The position numbers and the translations under genes were made by a program. From Bacilli bacterium (GTDB taxonomy: Bacteria > Bacillota_I > Bacilli_A > RF39 > UBA660), in NCBI GenBank assembly GCA_017626405.1, contig JAGAIS010000001.1, positions 294,885-358,884 on the forward strand: 64,000 bases of DNA. Reading direction: 5' to 3'. The notes beneath the pieces are model-generated. The model had not been told where the DNA came from and searched no databases. It saw only the letters and a program-made list of their open reading frames with translations. This document shows, piece by piece, positions 17,674-26,270 of the stretch. Numbering within the stretch: the first letter of the stretch is position 1; each line of letters opens with the position of its first letter.

Positions 17674-18301
17674 AGATAATAGTATAGTAAAAAGTATAAT
17701 ATTTGTAATGGTTGTAGTTATTGTCGTTTCATTGATTGGAATTGGTTCTTACTTTATTTTATTAAGCAATGACAATAATGAAATAAAGGATAATAAAAAG
17801 AGCATTGATGAAATAAAGATTTATAATTTAAGATTAAACGAAAGTGATTCGGAAGAATTTAAAAGTGAATTTAATAATTTAAAGACTATTTTATCAAAAT
17901 CAGAAATTGATTCGGAGGAGTATGCTTTAAGTGTTGCTAAATTGTTTGTCATTGATTTATATACGATGGATTCTAAAATCAACAAATATGATGTTGGAGG
18001 ATCGGAATTAGTTCTACCTTCATTTAAAGACAACTATATGTTAAATGTTACTAATACTCTATATAATTATATGAATGATAATACTGATGGCAAGAGAAAG
18101 CAAAATTTGCCTCATGTAAGTAAAGTTGATGTAATAAAAAGTAATACCAAAGAGTATACTATTAATGGAGATAATACTCCTTATAATGCCTATGTATATA
18201 ATATGAAAATTACATATAAATACGATTTAGGTTATGATTCTGAAGTAGAAGTTATTGTTGTAAATAAGGATAATTTTATGTATGTAGTAGAAAAGAATTA
18301 G
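17663..18301 (+). CDS. Small membrane-anchored hypothetical protein
   Basis: About 212 residues: a short positive N-terminus, one membrane segment (about residues 9-33) and an external domain of ~175 residues ending in beta-rich sequence. I do not recognise it. The TTG at 17663 is preferred because TTGAGGA lies 8 bases upstream. An in-frame ATG at 17636 has only a poor site and would add nine residues. The gene overlaps the LTA synthase gene by 11 bases, so it may be translated with it and could be an accessory factor; this is inference from position. Confidence 0.75.
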   Translation: MNNKDNSIVKSIIFVMVVVIVVSLIGIGSYFILLSNDNNEIKDNKKSIDEIKIYNLRLNESDSEEFKSEFNNLKTILSKSEIDSEEYALSVAKLFVIDLYTMDSKINKYDVGGSELVLPSFKDNYMLNVTNTLYNYMNDNTDGKRKQNLPHVSKVDVIKSNTKEYTINGDNTPYNAYVYNMKITYKYDLGYDSEVEVIVVNKDNFMYVVEKN

Positions 18302-18317
18302 CAATAATTCTTTTTTT
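18294..18317 (+). terminator. Intrinsic terminator overlapping the stop codon
   Basis: AGAATT (18294-18299) and AATTCT (18306-18311) around a GC-poor loop, then seven Ts. The left arm includes the first base of the TAG stop. Confidence 0.65.
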
Positions 18318-18353
18318 GTTATATAATAGAGACTAAAAAAAGAGATGATGACG

Positions 18354-19886
18354 ATGGTTTGTATAAGTGAAGTATTATCTAGATATGGAATAACTGATTA
18401 TTACAGTTATGGTAAGTATATGGCCAAAATTGAGGCTAGTGATTCTTTTGGATCTGCTAAGGTAGTTTTGGTAACTTCTACTAATCCTACTAAATATGGT
18501 GAAGGCAAGACTACTGTTGCAATTGGCCTAAGCGATGCTATAAATTCTTTAAATCATTCTTCTATTGTAAATTTGAGAGAGCCTTCGATGGGACCTGTAT
18601 TTGGGATTAAAGGAGGAGCAACGGGTGGAGGTAAAGCCGTAATTATTCCGGAAAGTGAGATTAATCTACATTTTACTGGTGATCTACATGCAATAACGAC
18701 TGCAAATAATTTGATCTGTGCGATGATAGACAATGAAATATACTACAATAATAAATTAGATATTCAAACTGTCACATTTAATAGATGCATGGATATGAAT
18801 GATCGTGCTCTTAGGAATATAAATATTGGTACTCGTGATGAACACTTCGATATTACAGCAGCGAGTGAAATTATGGCTGTTCTATGTCTTGCTACTGACT
18901 TTGATGACTTAAAAAGGAGAATTGATAATATTATAATTGGATATAATTCTCATTTAGTTCCTATTCATGTTTCGAGCCTCAATATAACCGATGCAATTAT
19001 GGCGGTACTATATAATGCCGTTAAACCTAATGCAGTATCGACTGGAGAAGGTAATCTAGCTATTGTTCATGGTGGACCTTTTGCCAATATTTCTCATGGT
19101 TGTTCTTCCATTATGAGTTTAAAAACTTCAACTTGCAATAGCGAATATGTTATTACTGAAGCGGGTTTTGGTGCTGATGCTGGAGCATTCAAATTTATGG
19201 ATATCTTAATGCGCAAAAATAAAATAAACTTAACAGCTATCGTTCTTGTAACAACGATAAGAGCACTAAAATTGAATGGTGGTGGAGAGTTATCGCATGG
19301 AATAGAAAACTTACATGCCCATATAGATAATCTTCGCCTAATGAATGAAAATATTGTTGTCACTTTAAATCGATTTGATGATGATACAAAGGAAGATATT
19401 AATTTTGTAAAAAACTATGTTACAGATTTGAATTGTCCTTTTAGTGTTAATACCATCTATCAAAATGGCAGTGCTGGTGCTATTGATCTTGCAAATATAG
19501 TTATGAGTTTTAAAGAAAAATCTAAGGTAAAACAATTATATGATTTAGATGATAATCTATATTATAAGATTGATTCTTATGTAAAAAACATATGTCATGC
19601 CGATGGTTTTACCTGCTCGATAGATGTCATGAATAAAATAAATAAGTTAGATAGTTATAAATATCCAATTTGTATAGCTAAAACTCAATATAGTTTGAGT
19701 GATAATGCTAAAGTTTTAGGTAATCCTAGTGGATATAAAATGACCTTAAATGATATTAAAGTACTTAATGGTGCTGAATTGATTGTATTGTTTTTTGGCA
19801 ATATAATAACTATGCCTGGATTAAATGAATATCCATCAGCTAAAGAAATAAGAATTGAAGATGAAAATATTGTATTTCCAAGATAA
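18354..19886 (+). CDS. fhs: Formate-tetrahydrofolate ligase
   Basis: About 510 residues, slightly shorter than the usual ~556, but the core is complete: GEGKTT for ATP, REPSMGPVFGIKGGA, NLHFTGDLHAI, MDMNDRALRNI, GPFANIAHGC-like HGGPFANISHGCSS, TEAGFGAD, and AKTQYSLSD near the end are all family signatures. The enzyme makes 10-formyl-THF from formate, THF and ATP, feeding purines and one-carbon metabolism. Three in-frame ATGs occur (18345, 18348, 18354). The AAAAAAAGAG tract abuts the first, so the last is most likely. It is monocistronic with a strong terminator. The shortening is at the N-terminus and in small internal loops. Confidence 0.95.
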   Translation: MVCISEVLSRYGITDYYSYGKYMAKIEASDSFGSAKVVLVTSTNPTKYGEGKTTVAIGLSDAINSLNHSSIVNLREPSMGPVFGIKGGATGGGKAVIIPESEINLHFTGDLHAITTANNLICAMIDNEIYYNNKLDIQTVTFNRCMDMNDRALRNINIGTRDEHFDITAASEIMAVLCLATDFDDLKRRIDNIIIGYNSHLVPIHVSSLNITDAIMAVLYNAVKPNAVSTGEGNLAIVHGGPFANISHGCSSIMSLKTSTCNSEYVITEAGFGADAGAFKFMDILMRKNKINLTAIVLVTTIRALKLNGGGELSHGIENLHAHIDNLRLMNENIVVTLNRFDDDTKEDINFVKNYVTDLNCPFSVNTIYQNGSAGAIDLANIVMSFKEKSKVKQLYDLDDNLYYKIDSYVKNICHADGFTCSIDVMNKINKLDSYKYPICIAKTQYSLSDNAKVLGNPSGYKMTLNDIKVLNGAELIVLFFGNIITMPGLNEYPSAKEIRIEDENIVFPR

Positions 19887-19896
19887 TAGCCAAAAT

Positions 19897-19923
19897 AAAA
19901 TGACGAATAATCGTCATTTTTTT
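19897..19923 (+). terminator. Terminator between convergent genes
   Basis: AAAATGACGA and TCGTCATTTT around loop ATAA, with flanking A and T runs, so it can work for both fhs and the convergent DUF378 gene. Confidence 0.85.
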
Positions 19924-20122
19924 AATCTTCGTCTAGGTGAGTAAATAAAATACCTATATTGATTAATCCAGTTAAGCCTACTAGTGAATAGATGATTCTA
20001 GCAATCATCGATTCTGTACCAAATATAGCTTCTACTAGATTTATATCTAATAAGCCAATAAATCCCCAGTTAATTGCTCCTATAATAGTAATAACTAAGC
20101 AGATTTTTTGTAATGTATTCAT
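19922..20122 (-). CDS. DUF378 family small membrane protein (YuzA-like)
   Basis: A 66-residue protein with two membrane helices. The family signature is clear: a start like LQKICLVITIIGAINWGFIG, then NLVEAIFG, then a second helix LIYSLVGLTGLINIG-like. DUF378 proteins are common in Firmicutes and include Bacillus YuzA; their function is unknown. GAGGGAGA before the ATG is a strong ribosome site. It stands alone, convergent with fhs. Confidence 0.9.
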   Translation of the reverse strand: MNTLQKICLVITIIGAINWGFIGLLDINLVEAIFGTESMIARIIYSLVGLTGLINIGILFTHLDED

Positions 20123-20218
20123 AAATCTCCCTCATTTCTATTATTATTGTGGTTATTATTTGATTTTTTATACATTAAATATATTTTTTTACATAATCTT
20201 AATTAGGAGATGATTGTT

Positions 20219-21286
20219 TTGAAAAGAATTATACTTATGTTATTAGGTATAATATTGCTTACTGGATGCAGTACTAAAACTGATAATTTAAAGAATTTTA
20301 AAGATGCAAATAGTAAACATGAAACATATGAACTAAAGGGAAATATGAAGATTATTAGCAATGAAGATGAATTTACATATAAGATAACTGTTGGAGTAAA
20401 AGATAATGAATATTATAAAGTATCTTTAATTAATACTATTAATGATCATGAACAGATAATACTTAGAAATGATGAAGGAGTCTATGTTGTAACACCATCT
20501 TTAAATAAGAGTTTTAAGTTTATGAGCGAATGGCCAAATAATTCTAGTCAGGCTTATTTAATTAGCAATTTAGTAAGTGATGTTAGCAAAAATAGCAAAG
20601 CGAGTATTGAAAGTATTAGTAATGGATATCAAATAAAAACGACAGTTAATTATCCAAATAATCCTAAACTAGTTAGTGAAGTAATTAAAACTGATAAAGA
20701 CTTCAATTTAAAAAGTGTCGATATTATGGATGAAGAGAACAATATTCTTATGAATGTTGAATTTAAAGATATTAATTATAAACCTAATTTCTCGCGTGAT
20801 TACTTTGACTTAAAAGTTACTGATAAGAGTGAAGAGTCAGAAAATGAAGATAAAAAGCTCGAAGATTGTAGGAACGCTTGCAAGGAAGATGAAGAGTGTA
20901 AAAATAGTTGTACGACAAAGAGTACATCCAATATTTTGGAAGATATTGTATATCCATTATATGTTCCTGTAGATACTTACTTATCTAGTAAAGATACTGT
21001 TGAAACAAAAGATGGCAATCGCGTAATCTTAACTTTTGCTGGTGTAGATCCATTTATTCTAGTTGAAGAAGTAGCTAACTTTTCAAGTGATATGGAGGTT
21101 ATTCCCGTAAGTGGAGAACCATTGCAAATTGGTGCATCTATTGGTGCCTTATCCGATAATTCCTTATACTTTACTAGTAATGGTATAGATTATTATATAA
21201 CTAGTAATACACTAAAGGGCAGCGAAATGAAATTAATTGCAGAAAGTATAACAAATGGAACAAATTTAGTTGCAGGAGTTAAATAG
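20219..21286 (+). CDS. LolA/GerS-like lipoprotein
   Basis: A 355-residue lipoprotein with a signal peptide ending in lipobox LLTGC. The body has the alternating strands typical of LolA-fold proteins, including VYVVTPSLNKSFKFMSEWP, close to what is seen in GerS-type germination/sporulation lipoproteins of Firmicutes. An unusual insert around residue 215 contains four cysteines (C..AC...EECKNSC). It would be tethered to the outer face of the membrane. The TTG at 20219 is preferred, because TAGGAGA is 8 bases upstream and overlaps the ATG at 20210. A germination or envelope role is inferred. Confidence 0.8.
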   Translation: MKRIILMLLGIILLTGCSTKTDNLKNFKDANSKHETYELKGNMKIISNEDEFTYKITVGVKDNEYYKVSLINTINDHEQIILRNDEGVYVVTPSLNKSFKFMSEWPNNSSQAYLISNLVSDVSKNSKASIESISNGYQIKTTVNYPNNPKLVSEVIKTDKDFNLKSVDIMDEENNILMNVEFKDINYKPNFSRDYFDLKVTDKSEESENEDKKLEDCRNACKEDEECKNSCTTKSTSNILEDIVYPLYVPVDTYLSSKDTVETKDGNRVILTFAGVDPFILVEEVANFSSDMEVIPVSGEPLQIGASIGALSDNSLYFTSNGIDYYITSNTLKGSEMKLIAESITNGTNLVAGVK

Positions 21287-21322
21287 TTGTATTATAATAA
21301 TAACTCGTGAAGAGGTGTAGTT

Positions 21323-21496
21323 ATGGATAAACAAATTGATAGCATCAATGCTTTAGTTACAGCTTTTGAATCTCGCAACGAACAACTTCACGAAGAGATA
21401 AAAAAGAATGAACAACTTATTGAAGAAATGAAAACGGAGTTAGTTAGTATTCAGGAGAGTATACCTGATGAAAGTGATAAAGTAAAAGTAGCTTAG
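21323..21496 (+). CDS. Small coiled-coil protein, 57 residues
   Basis: ATG at 21323 follows AGAGGTG at good spacing. The peptide starts MDKQIDSINALVTAF and continues as a charged heptad-like helix (EEIKKNEQLIEEMK), ending DKVKVA. It is probably a short coiled coil. It sits between the lipoprotein gene and a strong terminator that overlaps its stop, which supports real expression. I do not recognise it; its partner is unknown. Confidence 0.7.
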   Translation: MDKQIDSINALVTAFESRNEQLHEEIKKNEQLIEEMKTELVSIQESIPDESDKVKVA

Positions 21497-21515
21497 TTGG
21501 CTACTTTTACTTTTG
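21479..21515 (+). terminator. Strong intrinsic terminator overlapping the small gene's stop
   Basis: A 14-bp stem (21479-21492 with 21500-21513) encloses loop TTAGTTG, which contains the TAG stop, with a T-rich right arm. The following ~165 bases hold only the next promoter. Confidence 0.85.
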
Positions 21516-21679
21516 TATGGAAATAAAATCGTATATTTCATATTAGATATGAATATCAGATCTAAAAGCAATTCGATTATTGAGAATATTTAAATATAGG
21601 TCTATTATATGTTATAATAAATCTTCAAAAAATAAAGTATTAGATTATTTTGTTAATAGTTTAAGAAAATAAATAATTA

Positions 21680-21688
21680 TGATATAAT
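21680..21688 (+). promoter_or_regulatory. Extended -10 promoter
   Basis: TGATATAAT, 18 bases before the next start codon, giving a very short leader. Confidence 0.55.
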
Positions 21689-21706
21689 AACAAATAGGTG
21701 GGAAAT

Positions 21707-22267
21707 ATGAAAAAGAAAAAAAACAACAATCAAGATTTTAATATTTATACGAAAGAGATAAAGAAGAAAAATTATGTAAATGATGACTATAGAATGGCGG
21801 TATCTTTTGTTGTCGTATTAGTAATAGTTCTTGTATTTATAGGTGCTCTATTCTTCCTAAATGGAAAATTTGTATCTAAAGATATATTACAAGACGATAA
21901 GATGACAAGTACTACAACTGCACCATCATATGACGATACAGTTATTTTAGTTAATAGAGTATTGGATGTTAGTTCATCAAAGTATTATGTTATGGTATAC
22001 GATTTTGAAGATGAAATTCATGATGCACTTTATTCAAGTACAGTAAGCTCTTATAAGGGAGAAGATATAAAATTATATTCAGTTAATATCGGTATAGCTC
22101 TTAATAAGAAATATTACAATAAGGATGCTGAAGAGAAGTTAATTGTTACTAATTATAAGGATTTTAATTTTACAAGACCCGTATTACTTGAGATAAATAA
22201 AAATAAGGTTAGTAAGGCAATTACTGATGCAAAAGAAATCAAATCATTATTAAAAGAGACTAAATAA
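21707..22267 (+). CDS. Membrane-anchored hypothetical protein
   Basis: A 186-residue protein: a lysine-rich cytoplasmic start, one membrane segment (about residues 31-52), then an external domain of ~130 residues with mixed strands. I do not recognise it. ATG 21707 is chosen because AGGTGGG is well placed; the GTG at 21698 lies inside that site. It has its own promoter and a terminator over its stop. It neighbours the S41 protease and spo0A, so a sporulation-related role is possible but unsupported. Confidence 0.75.
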   Translation: MKKKKNNNQDFNIYTKEIKKKNYVNDDYRMAVSFVVVLVIVLVFIGALFFLNGKFVSKDILQDDKMTSTTTAPSYDDTVILVNRVLDVSSSKYYVMVYDFEDEIHDALYSSTVSSYKGEDIKLYSVNIGIALNKKYYNKDAEEKLIVTNYKDFNFTRPVLLEINKNKVSKAITDAKEIKSLLKETK

Positions 22268-22275
22268 GTCTCTTT
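22254..22275 (+). terminator. Intrinsic terminator overlapping the stop codon
   Basis: AAGAGACT (22254-22261) pairs with AGTCTCTT (22267-22274). The stop TAA is in the loop. Confidence 0.75.
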
Positions 22276-22280
22276 ATTTA

Positions 22281-22289
22281 TGCTATAAT
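22281..22289 (+). promoter_or_regulatory. Extended -10 promoter of the S41 protease
   Basis: TGCTATAAT, 17 bases before the ATG. Confidence 0.6.
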
Positions 22290-22305
22290 GTAGGTGGTGA
22301 AATAT

Positions 22306-23478
22306 ATGAAGGACATCCAAGAAAGATTCAACATAAAGAAGAATAGTAATATCATCAATATTATTTTAATAGTAATCGTATTTTCTTTATTATCTAGTGC
22401 GATTACGGGAATAACTATATATTTTCTAAATAATAAAAATGTTTTATTAAGTGAAAATGAAAAAGAACTATTGGATACTTTTAAAAGTATTAATGATAAG
22501 TATTATAAAGATATTGATATTAATAAAGTTAAAGATGCTGCTATTGATGGAATGATGGATTACTTAAATGAAGATTATTCAGAATTATTGAATGATTATG
22601 AATCGAATAGTTTACTTGATAAGTTAAATGGTCAATATAAGGGCATTGGAGTAAGTATTGGAGTAATAGATGATAAAGTTACAATAATTGAAGTTAGAGA
22701 TGATACACCAGCTAAAAGAGCAGATATTAGAACTGGAGATATTATACTCGGTATTAATAATATAAAGATAGGTACAGATAATTTTAGCAATATTACTTCC
22801 ATAGTAGAAAATAGTGAGTCTATTACTTTAGAATTAAAAAGAGATAAAGAAGTGTTAAAAAAGAATGTCGATGTTGCAACAATTATAAAGCCTTCTATTT
22901 CTTCTAGTATTATAGATGAATTAGATAAGAAAATTGGATATATCTATATCGAAACTTTTTCTAATACTACTGACTCCCAATTTAAAAGTAATCTTGAGTT
23001 ACTAGAAAGTAAGGGAATAGATTCTCTAATTATCGATGTTCGTGATAATACTGGAGGATATTTAGAGATATCAGAGAGAATAGCATCGCTTTTCATAATA
23101 AAAGATAAACCGATATATCAATATAAATCAAAGGATTCATTTGAAATAGTTTATGATAGGACGGAGGAATCGCGAAATTATGATATTGTCGTTTTAATAA
23201 ATGAAAGGACGGCGTCCGCAAGTGAGATATTAGCTCTTGCACTCAAGGAAAGTTATGGAGCAATTCTTATTGGTGAGACTTCTTATGGAAAGGGTTCTGT
23301 TCAACAACTAGGAGTTTTAAACAATAAAGAAAATATTAAAATTACTGTTGCTAAGTGGTATTCACCTAATGGTAATTCAATCGATGAAATTGGCATACTT
23401 CCGGGGATATATGTCAAGAATGATTCGATGAATATCGACAAACAATTAAAAAAAGCATTAGAAGTATTAACTAATTAG
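22306..23478 (+). CDS. S41 family C-terminal processing protease with PDZ domain (CtpA/CtpB-like)
   Basis: A 390-residue protein: an N-terminal membrane anchor (about residues 15-40), a helical region, a PDZ domain (about 105-190; GIGVSIG, then RADIRTGDIILGIN) and the S41 protease domain. The nucleophile Ser is in NERTASASEIL and the general-base Lys in SYGKGSVQ. It acts outside the membrane on misfolded or regulatory proteins; B. subtilis CtpB acts in sporulation signalling. ATG 22306 follows TAGGTGG; upstream GTG codons overlap the site. It lies directly before spo0A, where spoIVB sits in other spore formers, which suggests a sporulation role. Confidence 0.9.
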   Translation: MKDIQERFNIKKNSNIINIILIVIVFSLLSSAITGITIYFLNNKNVLLSENEKELLDTFKSINDKYYKDIDINKVKDAAIDGMMDYLNEDYSELLNDYESNSLLDKLNGQYKGIGVSIGVIDDKVTIIEVRDDTPAKRADIRTGDIILGINNIKIGTDNFSNITSIVENSESITLELKRDKEVLKKNVDVATIIKPSISSSIIDELDKKIGYIYIETFSNTTDSQFKSNLELLESKGIDSLIIDVRDNTGGYLEISERIASLFIIKDKPIYQYKSKDSFEIVYDRTEESRNYDIVVLINERTASASEILALALKESYGAILIGETSYGKGSVQQLGVLNNKENIKITVAKWYSPNGNSIDEIGILPGIYVKNDSMNIDKQLKKALEVLTN

Positions 23479-23503
23479 ATATAATATGTAAGAATATCGA
23501 TAG

Positions 23504-23530
23504 ACATCTGAAATTATTCAGATGTTTTAT
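23504..23530 (+). terminator. Intrinsic terminator of the S41 protease gene
   Basis: ACATCTGAA (23504-23512) pairs with TTCAGATGT (23517-23525), loop ATTA, followed by Ts. Confidence 0.85.
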
Positions 23531-23610
23531 TATGAATTAATGTATAAAACGTGACAAAAAAAGCAAAATTATCATCAAAAAAGTGTCAAATTATAATTTT
23601 ATTTACACAA

Positions 23611-23617
23611 TTCGACA
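23611..23617 (-). promoter_or_regulatory. 0A box (Spo0A-binding site) upstream of spo0A
   Basis: TTCGACA on +, TGTCGAA on -, an exact match to the known Spo0A box core. It lies ~93 bases before the spo0A start. A one-mismatch copy, TGTCAAA, is at 23584-23590. The 7-mer also occurs by chance within coding genes here, so position is the main support. Confidence 0.6.
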
Positions 23618-23621
23618 AATA

Positions 23622-23666
23622 TTGACAGTTTTTGCTATTTCCTAAATTATGACAATATAATATAAT
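23622..23666 (+). promoter_or_regulatory. spo0A promoter region
   Basis: TTGACA at 23622-23627, and overlapping TATAAT copies at 23656-23661 and 23661-23666. The distance is too long for these to be one promoter. With 17-base spacing TTGACA would use AATTAT (23645-23650), so two promoters are possible. Confidence 0.5.
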
Positions 23667-23709
23667 ACTGATTAGCAGTTCAAAGATTATTAGAAAAAGG
23701 AGATACATT

Positions 23710-24468
23710 ATGGCTAAACGTTTATTGGTTGTTGATTCAAACATCCAAAATGGAGAAGCAGTATGGAAGTATTTTAAAAATTCTAGTAGTATTGAAGTAG
23801 TTAATGTTGTAAGCAGCAAAGAAGAGGCAGTTAGATATTTGAGAGAAGTAGATGTCATTGTAGTCGATCTATTACTTAATGGACTTGATAGTATGATGAT
23901 ATTTTCAAGTATTAAAGAACAATGTCTAAATAAAAAAGTAATTGCAACAAGTGAATTTGTTACAAACGATATGATTAATAGTTTGAATGAATATAATATC
24001 AATTACTTTATAAAAAAGCCTTATACCCCAGAATCATTGGAGAGAGTAATTAATAGTTTATACATTGCAAATGATACAGTTAAGAAAATGGAAATTGTTA
24101 ATTCGGAGGAAAGTGATGAAGCTGTCATAAAAGTTACAAATATGTTGCATTCACTTGGTATACCTTCGCATATAAAAGGGTACAACTATATAAGAGATGG
24201 CATTTTAAAGATTTTGAATAACTCTCATCTCGTTGGTTCTATTACGAAGGAATTATATCCGGAGATTGCTGGGTCTTACAATACAACAGCATCGCGAGTT
24301 GAAAGAGCAATTAGACATGCCATTGAGGTTTCTTGGGTAAGGGGAGACTATCATAAGATGGAAGAATTATTTGGGAATTCTGTCGATGTTGATCGAAGTA
24401 AACCGACAAATGCTGAATTTATTGTAACATTAGCAGATAGATTGAAAATTGATTCAAAATATGTATAA
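23710..24468 (+). CDS. spo0A: Sporulation master regulator Spo0A
   Basis: A 252-residue response regulator. The receiver domain (1-120) has phospho-acceptor Asp53 in VVVDLLL-like sequence, a Thr switch (IATSE) and Lys in FIKKPY. Only one of the two usual N-terminal acidic residues is kept (VVDSN). The C-terminal DNA-binding domain is strongly conserved: ITKELYPEIA, then TTASRVERAIRHAIEVSW with the recognition helix. When phosphorylated, Spo0A turns on sporulation genes. AAAAAGGAG is the ribosome site. An upstream 0A box suggests self-regulation. Its presence argues that this lineage can form spores or descends from one that did. Confidence 0.97.
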   Translation: MAKRLLVVDSNIQNGEAVWKYFKNSSSIEVVNVVSSKEEAVRYLREVDVIVVDLLLNGLDSMMIFSSIKEQCLNKKVIATSEFVTNDMINSLNEYNINYFIKKPYTPESLERVINSLYIANDTVKKMEIVNSEESDEAVIKVTNMLHSLGIPSHIKGYNYIRDGILKILNNSHLVGSITKELYPEIAGSYNTTASRVERAIRHAIEVSWVRGDYHKMEELFGNSVDVDRSKPTNAEFIVTLADRLKIDSKYV

Positions 24469-24476
24469 AAAATTTT

Positions 24477-24510
24477 AAAAATCCTCATATAATTATTAGG
24501 AGGATTTTTA
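24477..24510 (+). terminator. Terminator hairpin that also holds the next gene's ribosome site
   Basis: AAAAATCCTC (24477-24486) pairs with GAGGATTTTT (24500-24509). The right arm includes part of the AGGAGG ribosome site of the ClpC-like gene. It looks like spo0A's terminator, and when formed it would hide the downstream ribosome site. Confidence 0.65.
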
Positions 24511-24511
24511 T

Positions 24512-26245
24512 ATGTTAGAATATAGTAAGATTAAAAGTGAATTATTGAAGTCGGCAGAAAAAGAAATGATGGAATTACATCATCCCTATGTAGGAACTGA
24601 ACATCTTCTACTTAGCTTACTTAAGAGAGAAGAAATAAGTGATATAGCAAATAGTTATCATTTAGATTATGAAACTTTTAGAGAAACATTATTAGAGATT
24701 GTAGGTATGGCTCAAAATGAATCCGAAGTAATTCTCTATACTCCACTTATGAGGAATGTAATCAATAAAGCTAAAGATGATATATATAATATATTTTATA
24801 CTCTTTTATCTAGTGATGATGGTATAGCTTTAAGAATCCTTGAAATTATGGGAATAGACATTGAGGGGTTAGCATCAGAAGTAAATGATAATAATACTTT
24901 AATTGAAGGAGAAGAAATTATTTCAAAAGATATTCTAGTTGGAAGAGAAAAAGAGATAAATAGTATTATCGAAATATTGCTTAGAAGAAATAAGAATAAT
25001 CCATTACTTATTGGCGAAGCAGGAGTTGGCAAAAGTGCAATCGTCTATGAACTTTCGAGAAGAATCGATGAGGGAACAGTTCCCGATCGTTTAAAGGGCT
25101 ATAAGATAATAGGATTAGATATGTCAAATATGCTATCTAATACTAAGTATCGTGGAGAATTTGAAACAAAGATCAATAATCTTATTAAAAAGGTAAGAAA
25201 TAAAAAGATAATACTATTTATTGATGAAATACATACGATCGTTAAATCGGGTGGAGGAGAATCTTCTATTGATGCAGCTAATATACTAAAACCTTATTTG
25301 ACTAATCGAAGTGTAACTATAATTGGAGCAACAACAACTAATGAATATGAAGAATTTATTGCAAAAGATAAGGCTTTAGCTCGAAGATTTGCCGTAGTAA
25401 ATATTTTAGAACCTGATGAAGATAGTACAAAGAATATATTAAAGAAAATAAAGAGAGTATATGAAGATTATCATGGATATCATATTAGTGACAGTGTTAT
25501 TAATAGAATAGTCGAATATAGTAATTTATATATGAAGAATAGATGTAATCCAGATAAATCGATTGAAATTATGGATGTTTTATTATCGAGAGCAGCTATA
25601 AATAGTAAAGAGAGCATGTATTTAGAAAATCATGACTTTGTAAGTGCTCTAAAGACAAAGAATGTATCTATTAGCGATCTAGATGGTGTAATCGAGTCTT
25701 TAACGGGAATTCATATTCTAAAAAGTAAAGATTATTCTCTATTAAAGAGAAAACTAAATAATTATATTGAAAATAATGATATGAATAAAGTAATTAAAAA
25801 CAAATCTTTTATACTATCCGGCAAAAGCAGTTTAGCTGACAAAGTTATTAATATAATAACTGATACTTTAAAATATAAGCTTATTACTCTAGATATGAAA
25901 GAGTTTGTTTCACCTACAAGTATTAATAGATTAATTGGAAGTGATCCTGGATATTCCAATTTTAGTGAATTCAATATCTTAGATAAAATAAAGTATCAAC
26001 CATTTACTTTACTTTATTTAAAGAACTATGAATATGCTCATCCGAGTGTTAAAAACTTGTTTAAATCAATTAATGAGAAACACTATTACAGTGATAAAAA
26101 GAATAATATAATTAGTTTTAATAATACTTTGATAGTGATGGGGGAAAGTTGTTCTAATAATAGTATTGGATTTAATAATAATACTTGTAAAGATAACACT
26201 GAATTAATCGTAAATTTAAAAGATAATACTACTATTATGGTATAA
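24512..26245 (+). CDS. ClpC-like AAA+ protein with degenerate, shortened second ATPase domain
   Basis: 577 residues against ~810 for ClpC. An N-terminal Clp repeat domain (HHPYVGTEHLLLSLL) is followed by an intact first AAA domain with Walker A GEAGVGKS, Walker B ILFIDEIH, and an arginine-finger region ALARRFAV. The second AAA domain is recognisable only in outline: the expected Walker A is reduced to SGKSSLAD, no Walker B acidic pair is seen, and the end with the ClpP-binding loop is missing. It may be an adaptor-like or specialised unfoldase that does not feed ClpP. It follows spo0A by 43 bases, separated by a hairpin. The main ClpC would be elsewhere. Confidence 0.85.
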   Translation: MLEYSKIKSELLKSAEKEMMELHHPYVGTEHLLLSLLKREEISDIANSYHLDYETFRETLLEIVGMAQNESEVILYTPLMRNVINKAKDDIYNIFYTLLSSDDGIALRILEIMGIDIEGLASEVNDNNTLIEGEEIISKDILVGREKEINSIIEILLRRNKNNPLLIGEAGVGKSAIVYELSRRIDEGTVPDRLKGYKIIGLDMSNMLSNTKYRGEFETKINNLIKKVRNKKIILFIDEIHTIVKSGGGESSIDAANILKPYLTNRSVTIIGATTTNEYEEFIAKDKALARRFAVVNILEPDEDSTKNILKKIKRVYEDYHGYHISDSVINRIVEYSNLYMKNRCNPDKSIEIMDVLLSRAAINSKESMYLENHDFVSALKTKNVSISDLDGVIESLTGIHILKSKDYSLLKRKLNNYIENNDMNKVIKNKSFILSGKSSLADKVINIITDTLKYKLITLDMKEFVSPTSINRLIGSDPGYSNFSEFNILDKIKYQPFTLLYLKNYEYAHPSVKNLFKSINEKHYYSDKKNNIISFNNTLIVMGESCSNNSIGFNNNTCKDNTELIVNLKDNTTIMV

Positions 26246-26246
26246 T
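26238..26246 (+). promoter_or_regulatory. Extended -10 promoter overlapping the upstream stop codon
   Basis: TGGTATAAT, which includes the TAA stop of the ClpC-like gene, 24 bases before the next ATG. Confidence 0.5.
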
Positions 26247-26270
26247 AAGTTCAAGAATAGAAGGTGTATT

